Source of the DNA: Chalara sp. BL73
Taxonomy: Eukaryota > Ascomycota > Leotiomycetes > Helotiales
Length of the DNA: 64,000 bases
Direction of reading: 5' to 3'
NCBI GenBank assembly: GCA_918026815.1
Contig: CAKJVC010000199.1
Span: forward strand, 43,941-107,940
The notes below the pieces were generated by a model. The model made no database searches, was not told where the DNA came from, and was given only the letters and a program-made list of their open reading frames with translations. Every line of letters begins with the position of its first letter. Position 1 is the stretch's first letter. The translations under genes and the position numbers were made by a program. Shown here in pieces: positions 25,459 through 38,800 of the stretch.

Positions 25459-26563
25459 ATGAAATCTTCAGCTCCCGAACCTTGCTTGTATGATCTGCCT
25501 ACCAAAATTCTGTGGCAGATCTTTGTAGACGGTTACTTTCATGTTTCGGCATATGCGATTATTTTCATAAGCTAACACAGTCTACGGCGGGAAGCAAAAG
25601 AAAAGGCTTCCTTCCTATAGACTTATCACTCATCGATTCAACCGACGTCGTTTTGCCTCTGCGCTATCGAATGTAGATGCCAAGATCGTTCAACGCACGC
25701 AATGAAAGCATCAATACTTCTGAGAACTCTGGGGACCCGACAGAACTAAGTAAATAACTGCAAATTAGGGATGCAGGAAAACTCCAAGATAAGGGTCAGG
25801 CAATTAGAGATATTGCAGAGTATGTTATCCGATCTGCCTCTTGTGCTCCCAGCCCAAATTCAAAGCACTATTTACATAGCATACGGTACTTACCACCTAT
25901 TAGATTTACTACGAATCTGGAATTTCACCATAGGCCTAGGCATCTTCATTTCATTATCGAAAAGGGAATACCCAGGGTAAGAAAGATATTATTCAGAGTC
26001 GTCGAGGCACGTTTTTGTCGTTCTCAAATGACTAGTTAAAAGTGCCCTGCTAAAATTTAGACGGTAGCACAGGAGAAAATAATGAAAGTATTGTCCATAA
26101 TTTTAAAGTAGCTTGCTTGTCACAGCTTGAGAGAATTGAGATCTTGTACGAAAGTAACTGTGTGCACTGGTGTCCGTTTTTTGGCGCTCTGAATAAACGC
26201 TTTGCTTGTACTGAATCTATAGGCATAGTGAGCAAAATGCAACATTTACCTCATAAAAGAACATTAGAAAATCAAATCAGTTTCGCCGGTCGAGTTTTCC
26301 GGGACCGTAACCGCCAAACGTTTGCCTGGGGGTCGAAAGCTCTCACGTTAAGACAAAAGAATGTTTCGACGTTTGCTAAACAGAGGTCGATTTTCATTGA
26401 AGAGGGGAGACTGGAAATTTTGCTGAGTCTGGAGGACTACTTGGTGAAGAATAATATTCCTGGGCAGCAAACTGTCAGGCTCATTTCCGAGAGAGGTGAC
26501 ACTGAAGTGAGATTCGAATATGCCGGCGGAACGCTCTCCGCATCCTGGTGCTCAGGACTATAG
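25459..26563 (+). CDS. F-box-like protein, gene model incomplete or decaying
   Basis: The first exon (25459-25531) encodes an F-box start, YDLPTKILWQIFVD. A 49-nt intron with a GCTAAC branch and ACAG acceptor leads in frame to 25581 (YGGKQKKRLPSYRLITHRF, then ALSNVDAKIVQ). A third block ends at 25976 at a GTAAGA donor and is open from about 25771. It joins in phase zero to a last exon at 26126-26563, which ends in a stop. The link between the second and third blocks is the problem: no GT donor of the right phase is present, and only a GC donor near 25698 would fit. The gene is therefore either real with one unusual intron or a recent pseudogene. If functional it would be an SCF substrate receptor. 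It shows no detectable relation to the F-box gene at 14.7 kb beyond the F-box itself. Confidence 0.5.
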
Positions 26564-27471
26564 ATAACCGACGTACTTTCCTACATCTGGAAACAACCAG
26601 AAATGGAAGGATAACAATGGGGATGGTTATCAATCTTGTTAAATCGAAACTCAAGATTCGGGTACCATAGACATCGGCGGCTGATACTTTGGATATTCTG
26701 CATGGCTCTATTCCTGGAGTTGTATCTCTAGTTGATTGACATAGAAGATCTATAAATAGCGAAACACTAGAGAAGTAAAGGGTATATAAGGCCATCCCCA
26801 GTTTCATTGAAAGCAGATGTAATCTTTTAATGATAAGTTGTTCGCAAGTGGTGTTTTTGGGAAAGATACCAACCTTTCTTCCAAACAGGCGAAAATACGC
26901 ATCACCGCTCGGCAATATAAATAATGTAATCTAAGTTTCATGACTCCTCCCAGGAATCATCACAGCCTTGGCAGCCTCTGTTTAGGCCTGAAGTGAAGAT
27001 ATTGGCGTGAGCGATCATATAGTATTAACTGGCAATGATGCTATGTATCGAGCTAGCTATAAGGATGAGATTAAAATCTCGATTTTATGTGAAAAAAAAG
27101 AGAAAGGTTTCAGCATCATGGCGGTCAAAAACGGACAAGCACTGAAGCATAAGGCCATCTAATGATAAAGAATCTGTACGGGCTGACTGATTCAAAATTG
27201 TACTACACAAAAAGACAAACCAATTGAATCATTGACTGAGCTTCCCAAAACTCGCAAACCTTGTAACCCTGCGGAAAGACCAGAATAGGAAAGGACCAGA
27301 CATCCACGAGAAACTCTCCATTACAGTCGTCAATATTCACATTACTAACAGTATACAATTGTAATTCCATGTTCACTAAATGGACACATTTTCCACGCCT
27401 GTTAACCACAACGCCATATTTGTATAACCAATGTCTTGTTCTTACAATCAACCCCTACCAAGCGCTGAATC
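26564..27471. other. intergenic, no gene seen
   Basis: The stretch between the F-box-like gene and the 3' end of the Cbp4 gene. Frames at 26481-26915 minus and 27203-27451 minus have no recognisable domain; the first is largely antisense to the F-box-like gene end. Confidence 0.5.
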
Positions 27472-27951
27472 CTACCCACTCTTCCGTATTTCCTCCTTCC
27501 TCTGCTGAATCTCCTTCGACAGCTTGACCTGCTCCAATATCTTTCCCTCCCTCTCTTTCTTCTCTGCTTCTGCTGCGACTTCCCATACTAATTTCAGTCA
27601 GCACCTGTTCCAAGAAATTAAGAGCCAGAAAAGGACATACTAGGTTTGTCACTCTTGGAGAACTCCTTCAGTCTGCCAACGAACTCATCAAAGTCCCGCT
27701 CTCCCTTCTTGCTGATGCGGTTCTCCAAACTCCGCTTCTGCAGATCTGGATTGTATTTCTTGAACAACTCCTCCTCGGTAGGCGTTAGCCAGAAGGTGAG
27801 TGCTGGCCCGCCGATGCAGCATATTCCGCCACTATCCAAGCAATCATCTGTTAGTTTACGCGCTCTCCCCGCAATGACCAGGGACAGCAGGCACTTACGC
27901 AACCAGCATTTTGCCCCAGAGATACCAATTCGTCTTCGCCTTCGGAGGCAT
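27472..27951 (-). CDS. Cbp4, assembly factor for mitochondrial complex III
   Basis: Exons on the minus strand are 27951-27899, 27831-27641 and 27587-27472, giving 119 aa with all phases consistent. The N-terminus [18 protein letters not shown] runs into [20 protein letters not shown], a single membrane segment, then [14 protein letters not shown], and a charged helical C-terminus rich in Glu/Lys ending KEEIRKSG. This is the recognisable layout of fungal Cbp4, a small inner-membrane protein that works with Cbp3-Cbp6 in cytochrome b maturation and bc1 complex assembly. Length fits the family. The conserved core is unmistakable, and the short first and last exons were placed by splice phase. The gene is divergent from the Skt5-type gene, with a 1.4 kb shared upstream region. 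Confidence 0.92.
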
Positions 27952-29351
27952 GATGATTGGTGAGTTTAGGCGAATATCCAGCTGTGCTGGGATGCGGAAT
28001 ACAATTCCTCGCGACTGGTGACTAGTGGTTGTCGTCAATCGTGACTTTTTGAATGCGGCCGCAGATGTGGCTGTGCAAAATGGAGGTGTGGCGGCGTTCC
28101 CGGCTTGGCACCTTGGCAGTGTTTCGCTGATCTGGCTGGAGAAGCTTATTACTCACAATTAATGGCTATTCGGCTTGAAAAGGGGGAGGAGGACCGCTGT
28201 AATTAATTAACAAGGCTGTTCTTCTTCAGACTACCAGTGGGTAAATAATGCTTAGATTGATATGAATAATGGAAAAACAACGCCCGGGTTCTGAAAAACA
28301 TTGTAGTTTTGATTATGGTATGATATTCATGTTTACAATATGTAATTTACGTTTGATAGTCAAGACCGGAAACCTCCAACATCAGCTGAATTATACGCAT
28401 GGTTCCTTGCTCTGGCATATTCCCGGAATCGAACCACTCTCAGACTGCTTTTCACTCAACTGCTAGCCATTGTCGCCATCATATTGCATGTGGTAGTGCT
28501 GGATGTGCAGTCAGAAGACCAACACAATCCCGTCGCCTGCACCGCCCATTGTATGCTTTACATTTCTCCAGTTCGTCCCTTGGCGACTTGATTGCCTACT
28601 GATCGCTGGAGGTGTTCCCCATTCATCCAATAGTAAGATCCATGTGCCTGACATAACAGTGGAACCCCCCCTGTCTACTCTGAGACGCGCTCGACGTGGT
28701 GACTTGGGTCAAATTCCAACACCTAAAATTAACCTTCAATGCTGATGACCTGCCCCGGCCCCAAAAAAAATAATCAATGTCAAAGCGATATATGTGTATT
28801 TTATGTTTGGAAAAGCCGGCCTTCCTTTTTGTTCGTCTACAATCTCACCAAAGCTAGCCTCACCACTTAATTTAATTCAAGTTTGTTATTGTTTAAAAAA
28901 AGAACGTGAGGCCGGAGCAACCACCCCCCGTAGGATCTCGAATCTTAGCGCAACGCCGCCGCCGCCCCTCCTTTCAACGCTCAAGTCGAGACCGTGTAAA
29001 CACTTGGTGCATGCACAATCACAATCCTCTCAAGGCGGAGGCAGAGTTGACACCTATAACGGATCGCGCTTTCTAGTTTTGACCAACACGACACTCCTTT
29101 ATAGTTTTTAGCGACATTCCGCATCTTCGCATTGGAGCTTCAGACCCTGCTGAAACACATTTTGCCCTACCCCAGAGCGCGATCCTTTTGCGCCTTGAAC
29201 TCAAAATCTCCACCAAAAAGCACATCCAAATTGTGCATATATGGCTTTTATATAGGATAGCGACGGCCTTCCGATTTAATTAAGACCTCCCATCTACCTT
29301 ATTGATCGTAGCGCAGATCCTGAGAACGAGCGGCCAAAGTCTTTCGAAATC
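27952..29351. promoter_or_regulatory. shared upstream region between Cbp4 and the Skt5-type gene
   Basis: This 1.4 kb region separates two divergent genes. It contains no supported gene. Frames at 28269-28466, 28503-28745 and 28794-29111 plus translate to unrecognisable sequence. Individual promoter elements cannot be assigned by eye. Confidence 0.45.
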
Positions 29352-32300
29352 ATGGCATACGACCAGGGCTACTATCAACAACCACAGCGGTCCTACAATG
29401 GACCAGCCGCGCAGAGACCCAGACCACCACAAGATTATCAGCAGCCGCCTCCCCAACAGTATCCCCCTCAGGGCGGCTATGATCAATACTCGCAGGATGG
29501 CTACTATGACGATGGATATGATAATGGCTATGATCAGGGCTACAATGGGCAAGGCGGTTATCAGAATCAGAATATGAATGGGGGTGGAAGAGGGCAAGAT
29601 CCGTATGGAGGTAGAGGGAATGGCTATGCACCCCAGAATCAAAGTTATCCACCTCCACAACGGGGACCACCCCAACAGGATTACTATGAGCCGCCAAGGG
29701 GCGGAGCAATGCCGCCGCCAAACAGAGGAAGGGGAGGACTTATCCAAAGACCGCCTACGGCAGATGGCATGAGAGGAGGTTATGATCAGCGGGCTGGGGA
29801 AGGTCAAGGTAGGGGATATTCAAATGGGGGACCACCAAACAATGGGCAGGCGATGGGGAGAGGAGGTAGGCCAGCTCCATTGGATCGTGCTGGATCTTCT
29901 GACCCTGGCTGTAAGTTCAGCTTCAACTCAATCTCCTTAGGTCTGCACACTGATATCAGACAGCCACGAGAGGACCAGGGCCACGCAAGCCCCTGAAAAC
30001 ACCGCCTATGTCACCAGATACCACTGCATGGGACAATCCATTTCCGACATTTCCTAACACGAAGAAAAGGACAGCAAGAGATGAAGAGCAACAGATTATC
30101 GAAAGGATGGAGTCTTTAGAAATGACAGGACAACCCCCACAGAATAGACCAAGGACAGCAGGAAGTAAAGGAAGTCAAGACCGCCATCCACCCGGAAGAG
30201 GCCCAAGCATTGATGACTATGGGGCAAGGTCACGACCTTCAGTAGATAGTCAACGGAGCGCGCCAGGAAGAGGGCCACCGCAAGTTCCTTCTCAAGGATA
30301 TCCAGATCAAAGACGAGGGCCACCAGGTCAAGCGCCAAGAGAGATTCGTCAAAATGGATATCCAGAGCCTGGATATAACGATAGAGGCTATGATCCTGGA
30401 CCAGTGTCCCCCATCCGCGACGATTTTGCTCCGCCTGGAAGAAGTATGACCATGCCAAACCAGCAACCAAGAGGCCCAGGTGGGCAGCCTCCTATGCCAA
30501 TGGATCCTGTTGCTAGCGAGCGTCCATATAATGGACCTATTGGAAGGGGAATGCCACCAAGACCATCAACAGCAACAGGAGCACGACCTCCACCTCAGAG
30601 AACGTATGCGAGCGAAGGCTCAATCCCATCCCAACAAGCATATCCATCTGATCCTTATGCGAATCGACCCATCGATAATGGTCGATTACAAGCCCCTGCC
30701 AACACGCAAAAGCATGAAAGCGTCAGCGATTTCTATGATTCGTACTATGACCCACCAGAGCCTCAAGGCGGACCACGTAACAGCTCCCAATCACAACCAG
30801 ATATGTCGAATTTCGATTCTGGAGGACAGAACCCGGCGAATGAGCAATATCCTGCTCCTCGTGCACTTTCTTTCGAGGCTCAAAATGGTTACCAGCAACA
30901 ACTCAGACCTATGAAATCACAACCTGACTTTAGGAGCCGAGCGCAGCCTCAAGCTGCTGTTTTTGAAATGGTAGGTGAGGCGGCTCCGCCTCCTCTACCG
31001 AACCAATATCAACCAAATTACCCCGAAAACCGTTATGGTCCACAAAACGGCAACTACAATGCTCAACAGCCACCAAATCAGCAAAGCTATGGACAACCTC
31101 CACAGAATGGATATCCTCCAAGAAGCACATCGGCAGCACCTAGAATGAATACGCCAGGCGGAGGTCTTCCAAACGGCCCAAAACCTGGCGGCGGATTTGT
31201 TGGTCTTCCCAGTGGCCCATCACCAAACGCAATGCCAAAGTTAGGCCCAGACGCTTTACCTTCTCACCCTGCGCCTGTTCGACCTGGATTGTCCAATTCT
31301 GTGCCTGGTTCCACATCTAACCCAACGCCAATGGCCAATAATAAACCCGTTCCTGTAAGAAACTACAACAACATTAATTCCGGAACAACACCTGTTCAAG
31401 CTCCTCAGCCAGCCGCCGCTCCAGCTGCAGCAGCGAAGCCAGCGACACCACCACCAGTTACCCAGGCAGAAATCGACTCTCTTACAGCAAGAGTAAAAGC
31501 TCAGCCTCAAGACAAGGAGACAGCCATGATTCTTGTGCGAAAGCTAGTCGAGGCGTGTGATGTCCTTGTCCCCTTGATACCTGACCAAAGACATCGAAAC
31601 AAGGCCCGCGAGCAGAATGTAAACGCAGCATACAAACTACTCAAAAAGCTCGTTGCAGCGGATGACGTGAATGCCATGTTCTATTTGGCTGACTGCTACG
31701 GTCGGGGTTCGCTAGGCCTCGAAGCTGATAACAAAGAGGCGTTTACCTTATATCAATCCGCTGCGAAGGGCAACCATCCTCAAGCCGCATACCGCACAGC
31801 AGTCTGCTGCGAACTGGGCAACGAAGAAGGCGGCGGCACTCGCAAGGATCCACTGAAGGCAATGCAATGGTACAATCGTGCTGCAAAGCTAGGAGATACA
31901 CCTGCCATGTACAAAATGGGCATGATTCAGCTCAAAGGTCTGTTGGGCCAGCAGAAGAATCCCCGCGAGGCTGTGGTCTGGCTCAAACGAGCCGCCGAGC
32001 AAGCCGATGCCGAGAATCCTCACTCTCTCCATGAATTAGGTCTTCTCTATGAAGCCCCTCAAGTACCAGATGGCTCGATTATACGTGATGAGATGTACAG
32101 CTTTTCGCTGTTCAAACAAGCAGCCGACTTGGGTTACAAGTTCTCCCAATTTAGACTCGGCGCTGCATATGAATACGGTTTGTTTAATTGTCCTATCGAT
32201 CCACGGCAGTCAATTATGTGGTATTCGCGTGCTGCTGTGCAAGAGGAACATCAATCCGAGCTCGCGTTATCTGGATGGTATCTCACAGGTTCTGAAGGCG

Positions 32301-32662
32301 TCTTGCAGCAAAGTGATACGGAAGCATATCTCTGGGCACGGAAAGCAGCTATGGCAGGCAATGCCAAGGCAGAGTATGCGATGGGATATTTTACTGAGAC
32401 AGGCATTGGTATTCCGGCGAATTTGGAAGATGCGAAGCGCTGGTACTGGAGGGCCGCTGGTAAGTGTCTCTACTAGATCTATGATCTACGCATGAGTGGT
32501 AACCGATATACTGACATGTAAACAGCCCAAAACTTCCCCAAGGCCAGAGAGAGACTTGAAGACCTCAAGAAAGGTGGGAAGAATGCAAATTTGAAGGCCC
32601 GAGAGCGGATCTCGAGATCGAAGGTTGGAAAGCAGAACGAGGGCGAATGTTCTGTGATGTGA
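29352..32662 (+). CDS. Skt5/Chs4-type chitin synthase activator with Sel1 repeats and CaaX box
   Basis: Exons are 29352-29910, 29964-32459 and 32526-32662, joining in frame to 1063 aa. The first 680 or so residues are low-complexity, rich in Pro, Gln, Gly and Tyr, with the conserved block MSPDTTAWDNPFPTFP near residue 202. The last third holds Sel1-like (TPR-related) repeats, recognisable by units such as AFTLYQSAAKGNHPQAAYR, AMQWYNRAAKLGDTPAMYK and AVVWLKRAAEQADAEN. The protein ends in CSVM, a CaaX box for farnesylation, as in yeast Chs4/Skt5. That family binds and activates chitin synthase III-type enzymes and recruits them to septa and growth sites, with lipid anchoring through the C-terminus. 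The last exon alone carries the CaaX motif, so correct splicing of the 66-nt final intron decides membrane targeting. Confidence 0.93.
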
Positions 32663-33102
32663 GGACACTTCAAACCTTGATATGGCATATATGCCTGCAA
32701 GCTTGAATACGAAGCAAGATATTATATGAAGAGACGAACGATGGGATATCCTATTATATGCGAGGATGTGCTGGGAGAGATGAATATAAAATAGTATCCT
32801 TGGACAGGTCCAGGATGGCTGTTCTGTTCATGAAGGGAAACGCATCCAGATAATTTTCAAGCTTGGCGTTTCAGGACGGGATGGAAAGGGGATATCCATG
32901 GGAAAGCTTGCATGTGTAGAATAAGCGGATATAAATAATGCCCAATTTCAAGACTTGCGATGGGGAATCAGACATCATGCCTTGTTCTTTGTTCCACTGA
33001 CTTGCGCGGCATTGCAAGATGGATCCAGGAGTGGGAATCTCTCGTCGGGTTGATCTTCGCTATACAGAGCATGATACATTTCGTCTTTGAATATTACCTA
33101 GT

Positions 33103-34655
33103 CTATGCCTCCTTCGCCACTTTCTTACTCACCCCTTTCTTACCGACTTGCGTCAAAGATAAGAGAAATATATGCCGCTCCCCCAGCTCGGCTTTCTTCT
33201 CCCCTCCCTTTTTCTCCTCTTCCTTTATGTCTGCCTTTCCCTTACCCTCCTTCGTCGCCTCTCCGAGTGGATCCGCAAGACTCCCATCCTCGGTATACTG
33301 CCACATCTCGCTCGCCTCGCCCCTCACGAACGCGGTCCCCCAGAGCGAGACCAGAACCCCTGGGACGAGGTAGAGAAGCGCTGGCTGCGCGTGGTTGAAT
33401 TTGTGGAGCACTATGAGCGTGGTGAGCATGCCGAGGGTATAGCCGATCTGTGTACTGTTAGTAACGTGGATGGGAAGGGGAGAAAGGGGGAGGGCACGTA
33501 CGAGACTGGCATGGAAATAGGTTTTCTTGAATGTGGACGCATCGGGGGACCCGGGAAGGGAGCCTCGGAGGAGGCTGCCCCACGCTCCCGTTGCTTCGAT
33601 GTATGGCGCCTTCTTCGCTTCAGCGGACTCGCTGGGGGGCGTGGATCTGGTTTGCAAGCGGAGGTAATGCAGATATAGGTCGAATCGTAGGGCGAGCGCC
33701 ATCATGATCCCGGGCAGCACGATGTCGCCTAGCCCTAGCATGCTGCCTCTTCCTGGGCCTGGGAAGACAAGCTTGATTGGGCCGTCGATGGCTGTTGCCA
33801 CGGTAATCATGAGCGGCGTGTAGAATACCATGGTTATATCGTAGACGAACAGCCCTGAGAGGATGAGCGTTCCTGTCCAGAAGGTGGTGGGGGACATGAA
33901 TTGTAGGCTGCTGTAGCAGAATCCCCAGCCGATCAGGTTGGTGAGCCACCATGGCTTGTTGAGGAAGTTGTAGGCGGTGACGGCGAGAAAGCCCAGGATG
34001 AAACCGATGACGGATTGGAGCTTGATCTGTTGTTTTACGGACACAATGCGGTGGATGTAGGATTTGAAGAGCAGGCGTTGGGTTAAGGTGGGGAGGAGAC
34101 TGGGGAGCGTAATGGAGACAGAGAGGTTGAGGAAGTCAGCCAGGATACGGCCTACGCCAAAGGTTCCGAGGAGCGAGAAGTAGTATCCAAGAAGTTTGTT
34201 AAGTATCTGAGAAAAATTGTTAGTAATTGGTGATGCAAGACTCGAAGTAGGTGACCGACGAAGGCCTGTAAAAAAACACCTGATGACTATGACCATCGGT
34301 GCCAGGAGATTGAAGCACTCACGGCTGGATCCTCAAGCCATTTAATGAGGTAGTAAAGCCCAGCTAATGTACATCCGGCCAGAATAGGAAATACTATTGC
34401 GTCAGAAGGCTGTAGTCCTTCAACCTGAGGAGCGACCTCAACGTCCTCTCCATCCTCGTCCTCCTTGGCTTGAGATGCCGACGGTGGACATCTTAGAGAT
34501 GCGTGAGCGCCGGTGTATATAGGCATTAAAGCTGCGAATATGAGATGTATTTCCATCTTCACGAGTTCTCGTTTAGAGTAGATATAGTAACCCCATTTTC
34601 CTATAAATTGGAGTGGTGGACTGTCCCCCTGGAGGGAGCCAAGAATAGTTTCCAT
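33103..34655 (-). CDS. signal peptide peptidase (presenilin-type aspartyl protease, A22B)
   Basis: Minus-strand exons are 34655-34323, 34206-33502 and 33447-33103, giving 460 aa in frame. It shows the three signatures of the family: SGLFVYDITMVF with the first catalytic Asp, MLGLGDIVLPGIMMALALRFD with the second, and the QPALLYLVP (PAL) motif near the end. Multiple hydrophobic segments precede and surround these. Signal peptide peptidase cleaves signal peptide remnants and some tail-anchored proteins within the ER membrane and contributes to ER-associated degradation; in filamentous fungi the homologues also affect the hypoxia (SREBP) response. The C-terminus is Lys/Glu-rich (KEEEKKGGEKK) and runs on to KKVAKEA. 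Possible donors in that tail (GGTAAG, GGTGAG near 33125-33115) leave the last 15 residues uncertain. It converges on the Skt5-type gene, with 440 nt between stops. Confidence 0.92.
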
Positions 34656-35225
34656 GATGGAAGAATAGCCTGCAGTTTAAGTTAGAACCCAGAAATAATA
34701 AAGTTGGAGTGACACCATTCCATAGTGAGGTGAAGGAAAAACTATGCCTTCTCTCGATACTTTTTTTGACTTGCGTGAACACGTAGGTGAACTTACAAGA
34801 AAATTAATATCTATTGAAATGGTAGTAATTGCTCCAAACTATACAACAGTTTCAAACCTTAGAGCGAGTATATTAAGGCTGATGGCTACACGATGATAGT
34901 TTTCAAAGTATAGAATGTGGAAAGTAGTTCAGGATTAGGTACTGTAGGTAGACAAGACAATGATTTGTACGAGACAAGGATTATCATAGTGTGGCGTGCC
35001 GAAGTTTAGGCGATGTAGCTAGTGTATTTATGATTTCTCTCAGCCTTGTTAAGACGGCTGCAAATCTAGCCAGTATCTATCAAGCCTTTTTGAACAACAA
35101 TAATACCTACCACTGATACCTGTGTAACGATCCATAGGGAACCCGGTGCCTCAAGAATACCCCATTGGAGAAGTTCGAAGTCATAATATCTTAGTTGTGA
35201 TCTTGGCCATCAGAGATACCGCATC

Positions 35226-35819
35226 ATGGCGACAAACATTGCAATACAAACCACCATGGTATTTCCGCGAGGACCCATAACTACCTCTCATTGCCTTTGC
35301 TCTAACCAATTTACAGGGTACGATTACTGTTGAGCTTTACCACGATCATGCCCCTAAGGTTAGTCTCTTTTCTTCTCATGCAGTCCCACCACTAACCTAG
35401 CGCAGACCTGTAAGAACTTCAAGACTCTCGTCGAGCGCGGTTACTACGCAAACATAATCTTCCATCGCATAATTCCGAACTTCATGCTGCAAACCGGAGA
35501 TCCTACCGGGACCGGCAGAGGCGGAACCAGCATCTATGGTGACAAATTTGAGGACGAGATTTCCCCTGCTCTAAAACACACGGGTGCCGGTATCCTGAGT
35601 ATGGCAAATAGCGGACCAAACACAAATGGAAGCCAGTTCTTTATTACCTTAGCGCCGACTCCGTGGCTGGATGGCAAGCATACAATTTTTGGACGGGTGA
35701 AGAGCGGATTGCCGGTCGTCAAGAGAATGGGACTGGTGCCGACTGGAGCTGAGGATAGGCCGAAGGAGGAGGTGAAGATCATTGAAGCAAGGGTAGTGGA
35801 GAGTGATGATAGGATTTGA
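35226..35819 (+). CDS. cyclophilin-type peptidyl-prolyl isomerase, PPIL1-like
   Basis: Exons are 35226-35258, 35317-35358 and 35406-35819, giving 162 aa, the usual length for single-domain cyclophilins of the PPIL1/CypE type. The core is clear: [22 protein letters not shown], then [25 protein letters not shown], and [13 protein letters not shown]. The arginine of FHR, the Gln of MLQ and the FFIT phenylalanine are active-site residues of the fold. PPIL1-type proteins lack a targeting sequence and associate with the spliceosome in animals; a nuclear role here is inferred from family resemblance. The start was chosen because [11 protein letters not shown] followed by [15 protein letters not shown] restores the first beta strands of the fold. 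Confidence 0.94.
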
Positions 35820-38800
35820 GAATTTCTTTCCAGGCAATTACGGCTTGGGGAAATGGTGTTGGGGGGAATAAAAAGCTATGATACCCATTTTCTTTCTTGT
35901 ATTCATATATTTTCTGTCAGCATAATCTTGAGAGCCCTTATGCAGACAAAGCATTAGATCTGAGCTTCAATTGTCAGAGCACATTTTTTGATGTAGGTCT
36001 CTATAGCGTCTTCTTGAGTTTGCGTTGTTGTTGTCGGTGCTTTCATTAACGATATCTCGGGTAGCTGGTCTGTTGCGTTTGTTCCGCGCATCATACCCAA
36101 AGCATCATCATATGTTACAGTATTGTATGTATTCTCTCGATCCAGGCCCTTCAATATTTGCTTTCATGAAAGCAAAGTCCCCATTGCCAATAGATCGTTA
36201 CCAGAACAAAGACCTTAACCAACCGCTGTCAAGCCTTGCTTAAGTTTATCCGAGCACAGCTGCCTGTGGATATCTTCTTACGAAACACAGCCGCTTCTTG
36301 GAAAATTAGACTTAACTATCGTTGTTGCTTTTGTATTTACTTGGGCTACAATAACAAAGATGTGGTAGGCTCGCGTTCCTGCTTGTCTGTTGCATACGAT
36401 TTGAAGTCGTTATCACAGACAACATGATGATTTCATCTTCAATACCCTAATATGGCAATAGACAAATGGTCTCCAACATTGTAAAGCTTGTGCTATATGC
36501 CATGGTCTAATATGTTACATGAATCTAAGTATCCTTCTGGACAAATGCCTTTGCTCTGTTTGCACATATGTCAAGGCTTCAAGACTAGTAAACGTGAAGC
36601 TGAGAAATATGGGTTAAGTGCACGGCATATCCGTGTAAGATAAAACGCACAACGATACTGTTCAATACCATTCTGAAGGAAGTAGTTCATTTTTTTCTTG
36701 GTTTAGGACTTCACACAGCCTAGAACTAGTCACTTGAAGTATGTGGGCGTTTGTGCTGTACTCTACTAGCCCAACCAGCCGACGGAATATCAAAATCACG
36801 AGGATTCGTCTAAAATGCAAAGGCAGCGGGCGGTCACGCAAATCTCGCGAAGCAGGTAGAAGCAAGGTCAAAACAGAACCCAAAGCTCCATTAATCAAGA
36901 CCGAGAACAACACCAGATGATCTCCGCAACCTGCCAATCCATCATCATATCTATATATCAAATTTCTTTTGAGGATTATTTATGCGGCGGCAATAATCTT
37001 CAGTTTTACAATGCGCTTAACAGGGTGAAAGGCGACCAGCCCACGGTTTGCTGAAGCTCAAAGGCTTGTGAACCGGCGTCAAACTGAGAACTAAGAATAG
37101 GTCACAAGTCTCATCAATAAGTTCTCCATCAGCCCATTCTCTGCCATTAGCGTCTCCATCATCACATGGTCTAGCCCTCGAAGCACCCCTCCATCTCTTA
37201 TCCAACTCTAGCGTATAGTCAGTATGAAATGATTCTCGTCTACGAACATCTTACTCCTGGTGAATCCCTCAACTAATTTGTGGAGCCCCGGTGAACGTTA
37301 ACAGGCTGTTTGGACGATCACAGACTTGTCATAGACTTGCTGACGCTTGCGGGACGGATACTAGCTCATCCTCAATCAACGCATTTTATCCATACTAAAC
37401 ACATGCTACATCTTCTCAAATTCACTTAGCCCAGATCCATCGATGTAACAGATCTTCCGCGACAACCACCCAACTTTCCGCAAGTCATATATATGCGTCC
37501 AGGAACAAACAGCTGTTGTAAGTTAAATAAATGACCAAACTCCTTCTATGCCACTGGACAGGTCTAGATCGGAATAGCCACTCAACGACAAGACAATTTT
37601 CTGTATTAACGCCTTATTTCGGCTACTTGCCATGCAACATCGACACCTTCCTATATGCGTCAGCAGTCGAGGAAAGCATCAAAGAATCACCCCGATACCT
37701 TCCTACACATCGCGAGCTCAAAAATTAGTGCACGACCTGATGTTCCCAGATACTCTCGAACGCAATTATTCCATGGAGTATCTACCAGACTCACACTTGC
37801 CCTGAATATATGATCTCAGAGCCAAGCGGAGACATTGTAGAATCTGATTTATTTTATAGATGACTCCATCGACTTGGCCAGGCTCGACCCTTCCAGCAGC
37901 TTTTGCATCGGCTGCAGCTCGGCGATGCACATAATTCCGCGCCGCAGTCATTCGCCAAAGGAGAGATATTTGGAATATAGTGAGAAAGCCCACTGGTAGG
38001 GAGATACATGTGATATAAAAAGCTTAGAAACGCTATGTCTTTTCTCTTGATACAATTCAAGCCCCAGGGTACCATGATTATTCTCAGTAGAGAGCTTTTG
38101 AGACTAGACGTGCTATTCTGATAGAGATGATGGCAGAAACATCCATTTCCAGCACCCGTTTCAGAGAAGCGCAAATACATGGCCATCCTAAAGAAGTTAT
38201 TCAAGAAGAAGAAAGAGGGGGGGACTGCCCCTACCGTCACCTGTTGGTTGGTTGATAAGGCTCCATGGGCAAGTCTTCCCGCTGTGTCTTATAGGGGTCT
38301 TACAGAGCAGATGTGGCTCCTGTGGCTAGGATGAATGTCAATGGATTGATAATATCTCATCGCAAAGACACTGCGCAAGGTAACTCTTTCGCGGCGGAGG
38401 AATGGGAATCAAGACCTGAAGCAAAACTAGAATACCGAAGCTTGCTGGGACCAGGGGCCGCAATATACGAAACGTATTGACAGAAGCCGTTCAAGAATCA
38501 GTGGGTCCTGAGCAGCTGGAGGACATCGAGTAGCTAAACAAACCAGCAACCAAGATCTTGAACTGCAGGTTCAGCTTGAGCCATGGCTAGCAGGTTGACC
38601 ACTGTGTCGTGAAGTTTCCCACAACTCGTATGGGACTCCATGCCAGTATACTAATCTCAGTTTGAGAAACGTATCAACCACCATGAACAATGAATCTCTC
38701 GGCTTAGAAGACCACCATACATCATGGTTTCCGGCGAGCCGTGAGTTGGCTGCCGGATCATCTCAAGTCCAGAAGCTATGGCGAACACTTGTGTAGAACT

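Noticed and set aside
28415..28440. CCGGAATCGAACC, resembling a reverse-strand tRNA T-arm
   Set aside because: The neighbouring sequence does not provide the remaining tRNA stems.
29280..29807. 175-codon minus-strand frame
   Set aside because: Antisense shadow of the repetitive 5' end of the Skt5-type gene. Its Ile/Leu-rich product is the reverse of Tyr/Asp/Gly codons.
38360..38560. possible gene fragments with coding-like composition
   Set aside because: Broken by stops in every frame and not connectable by splice sites. Mentioned only in the intergenic entry.
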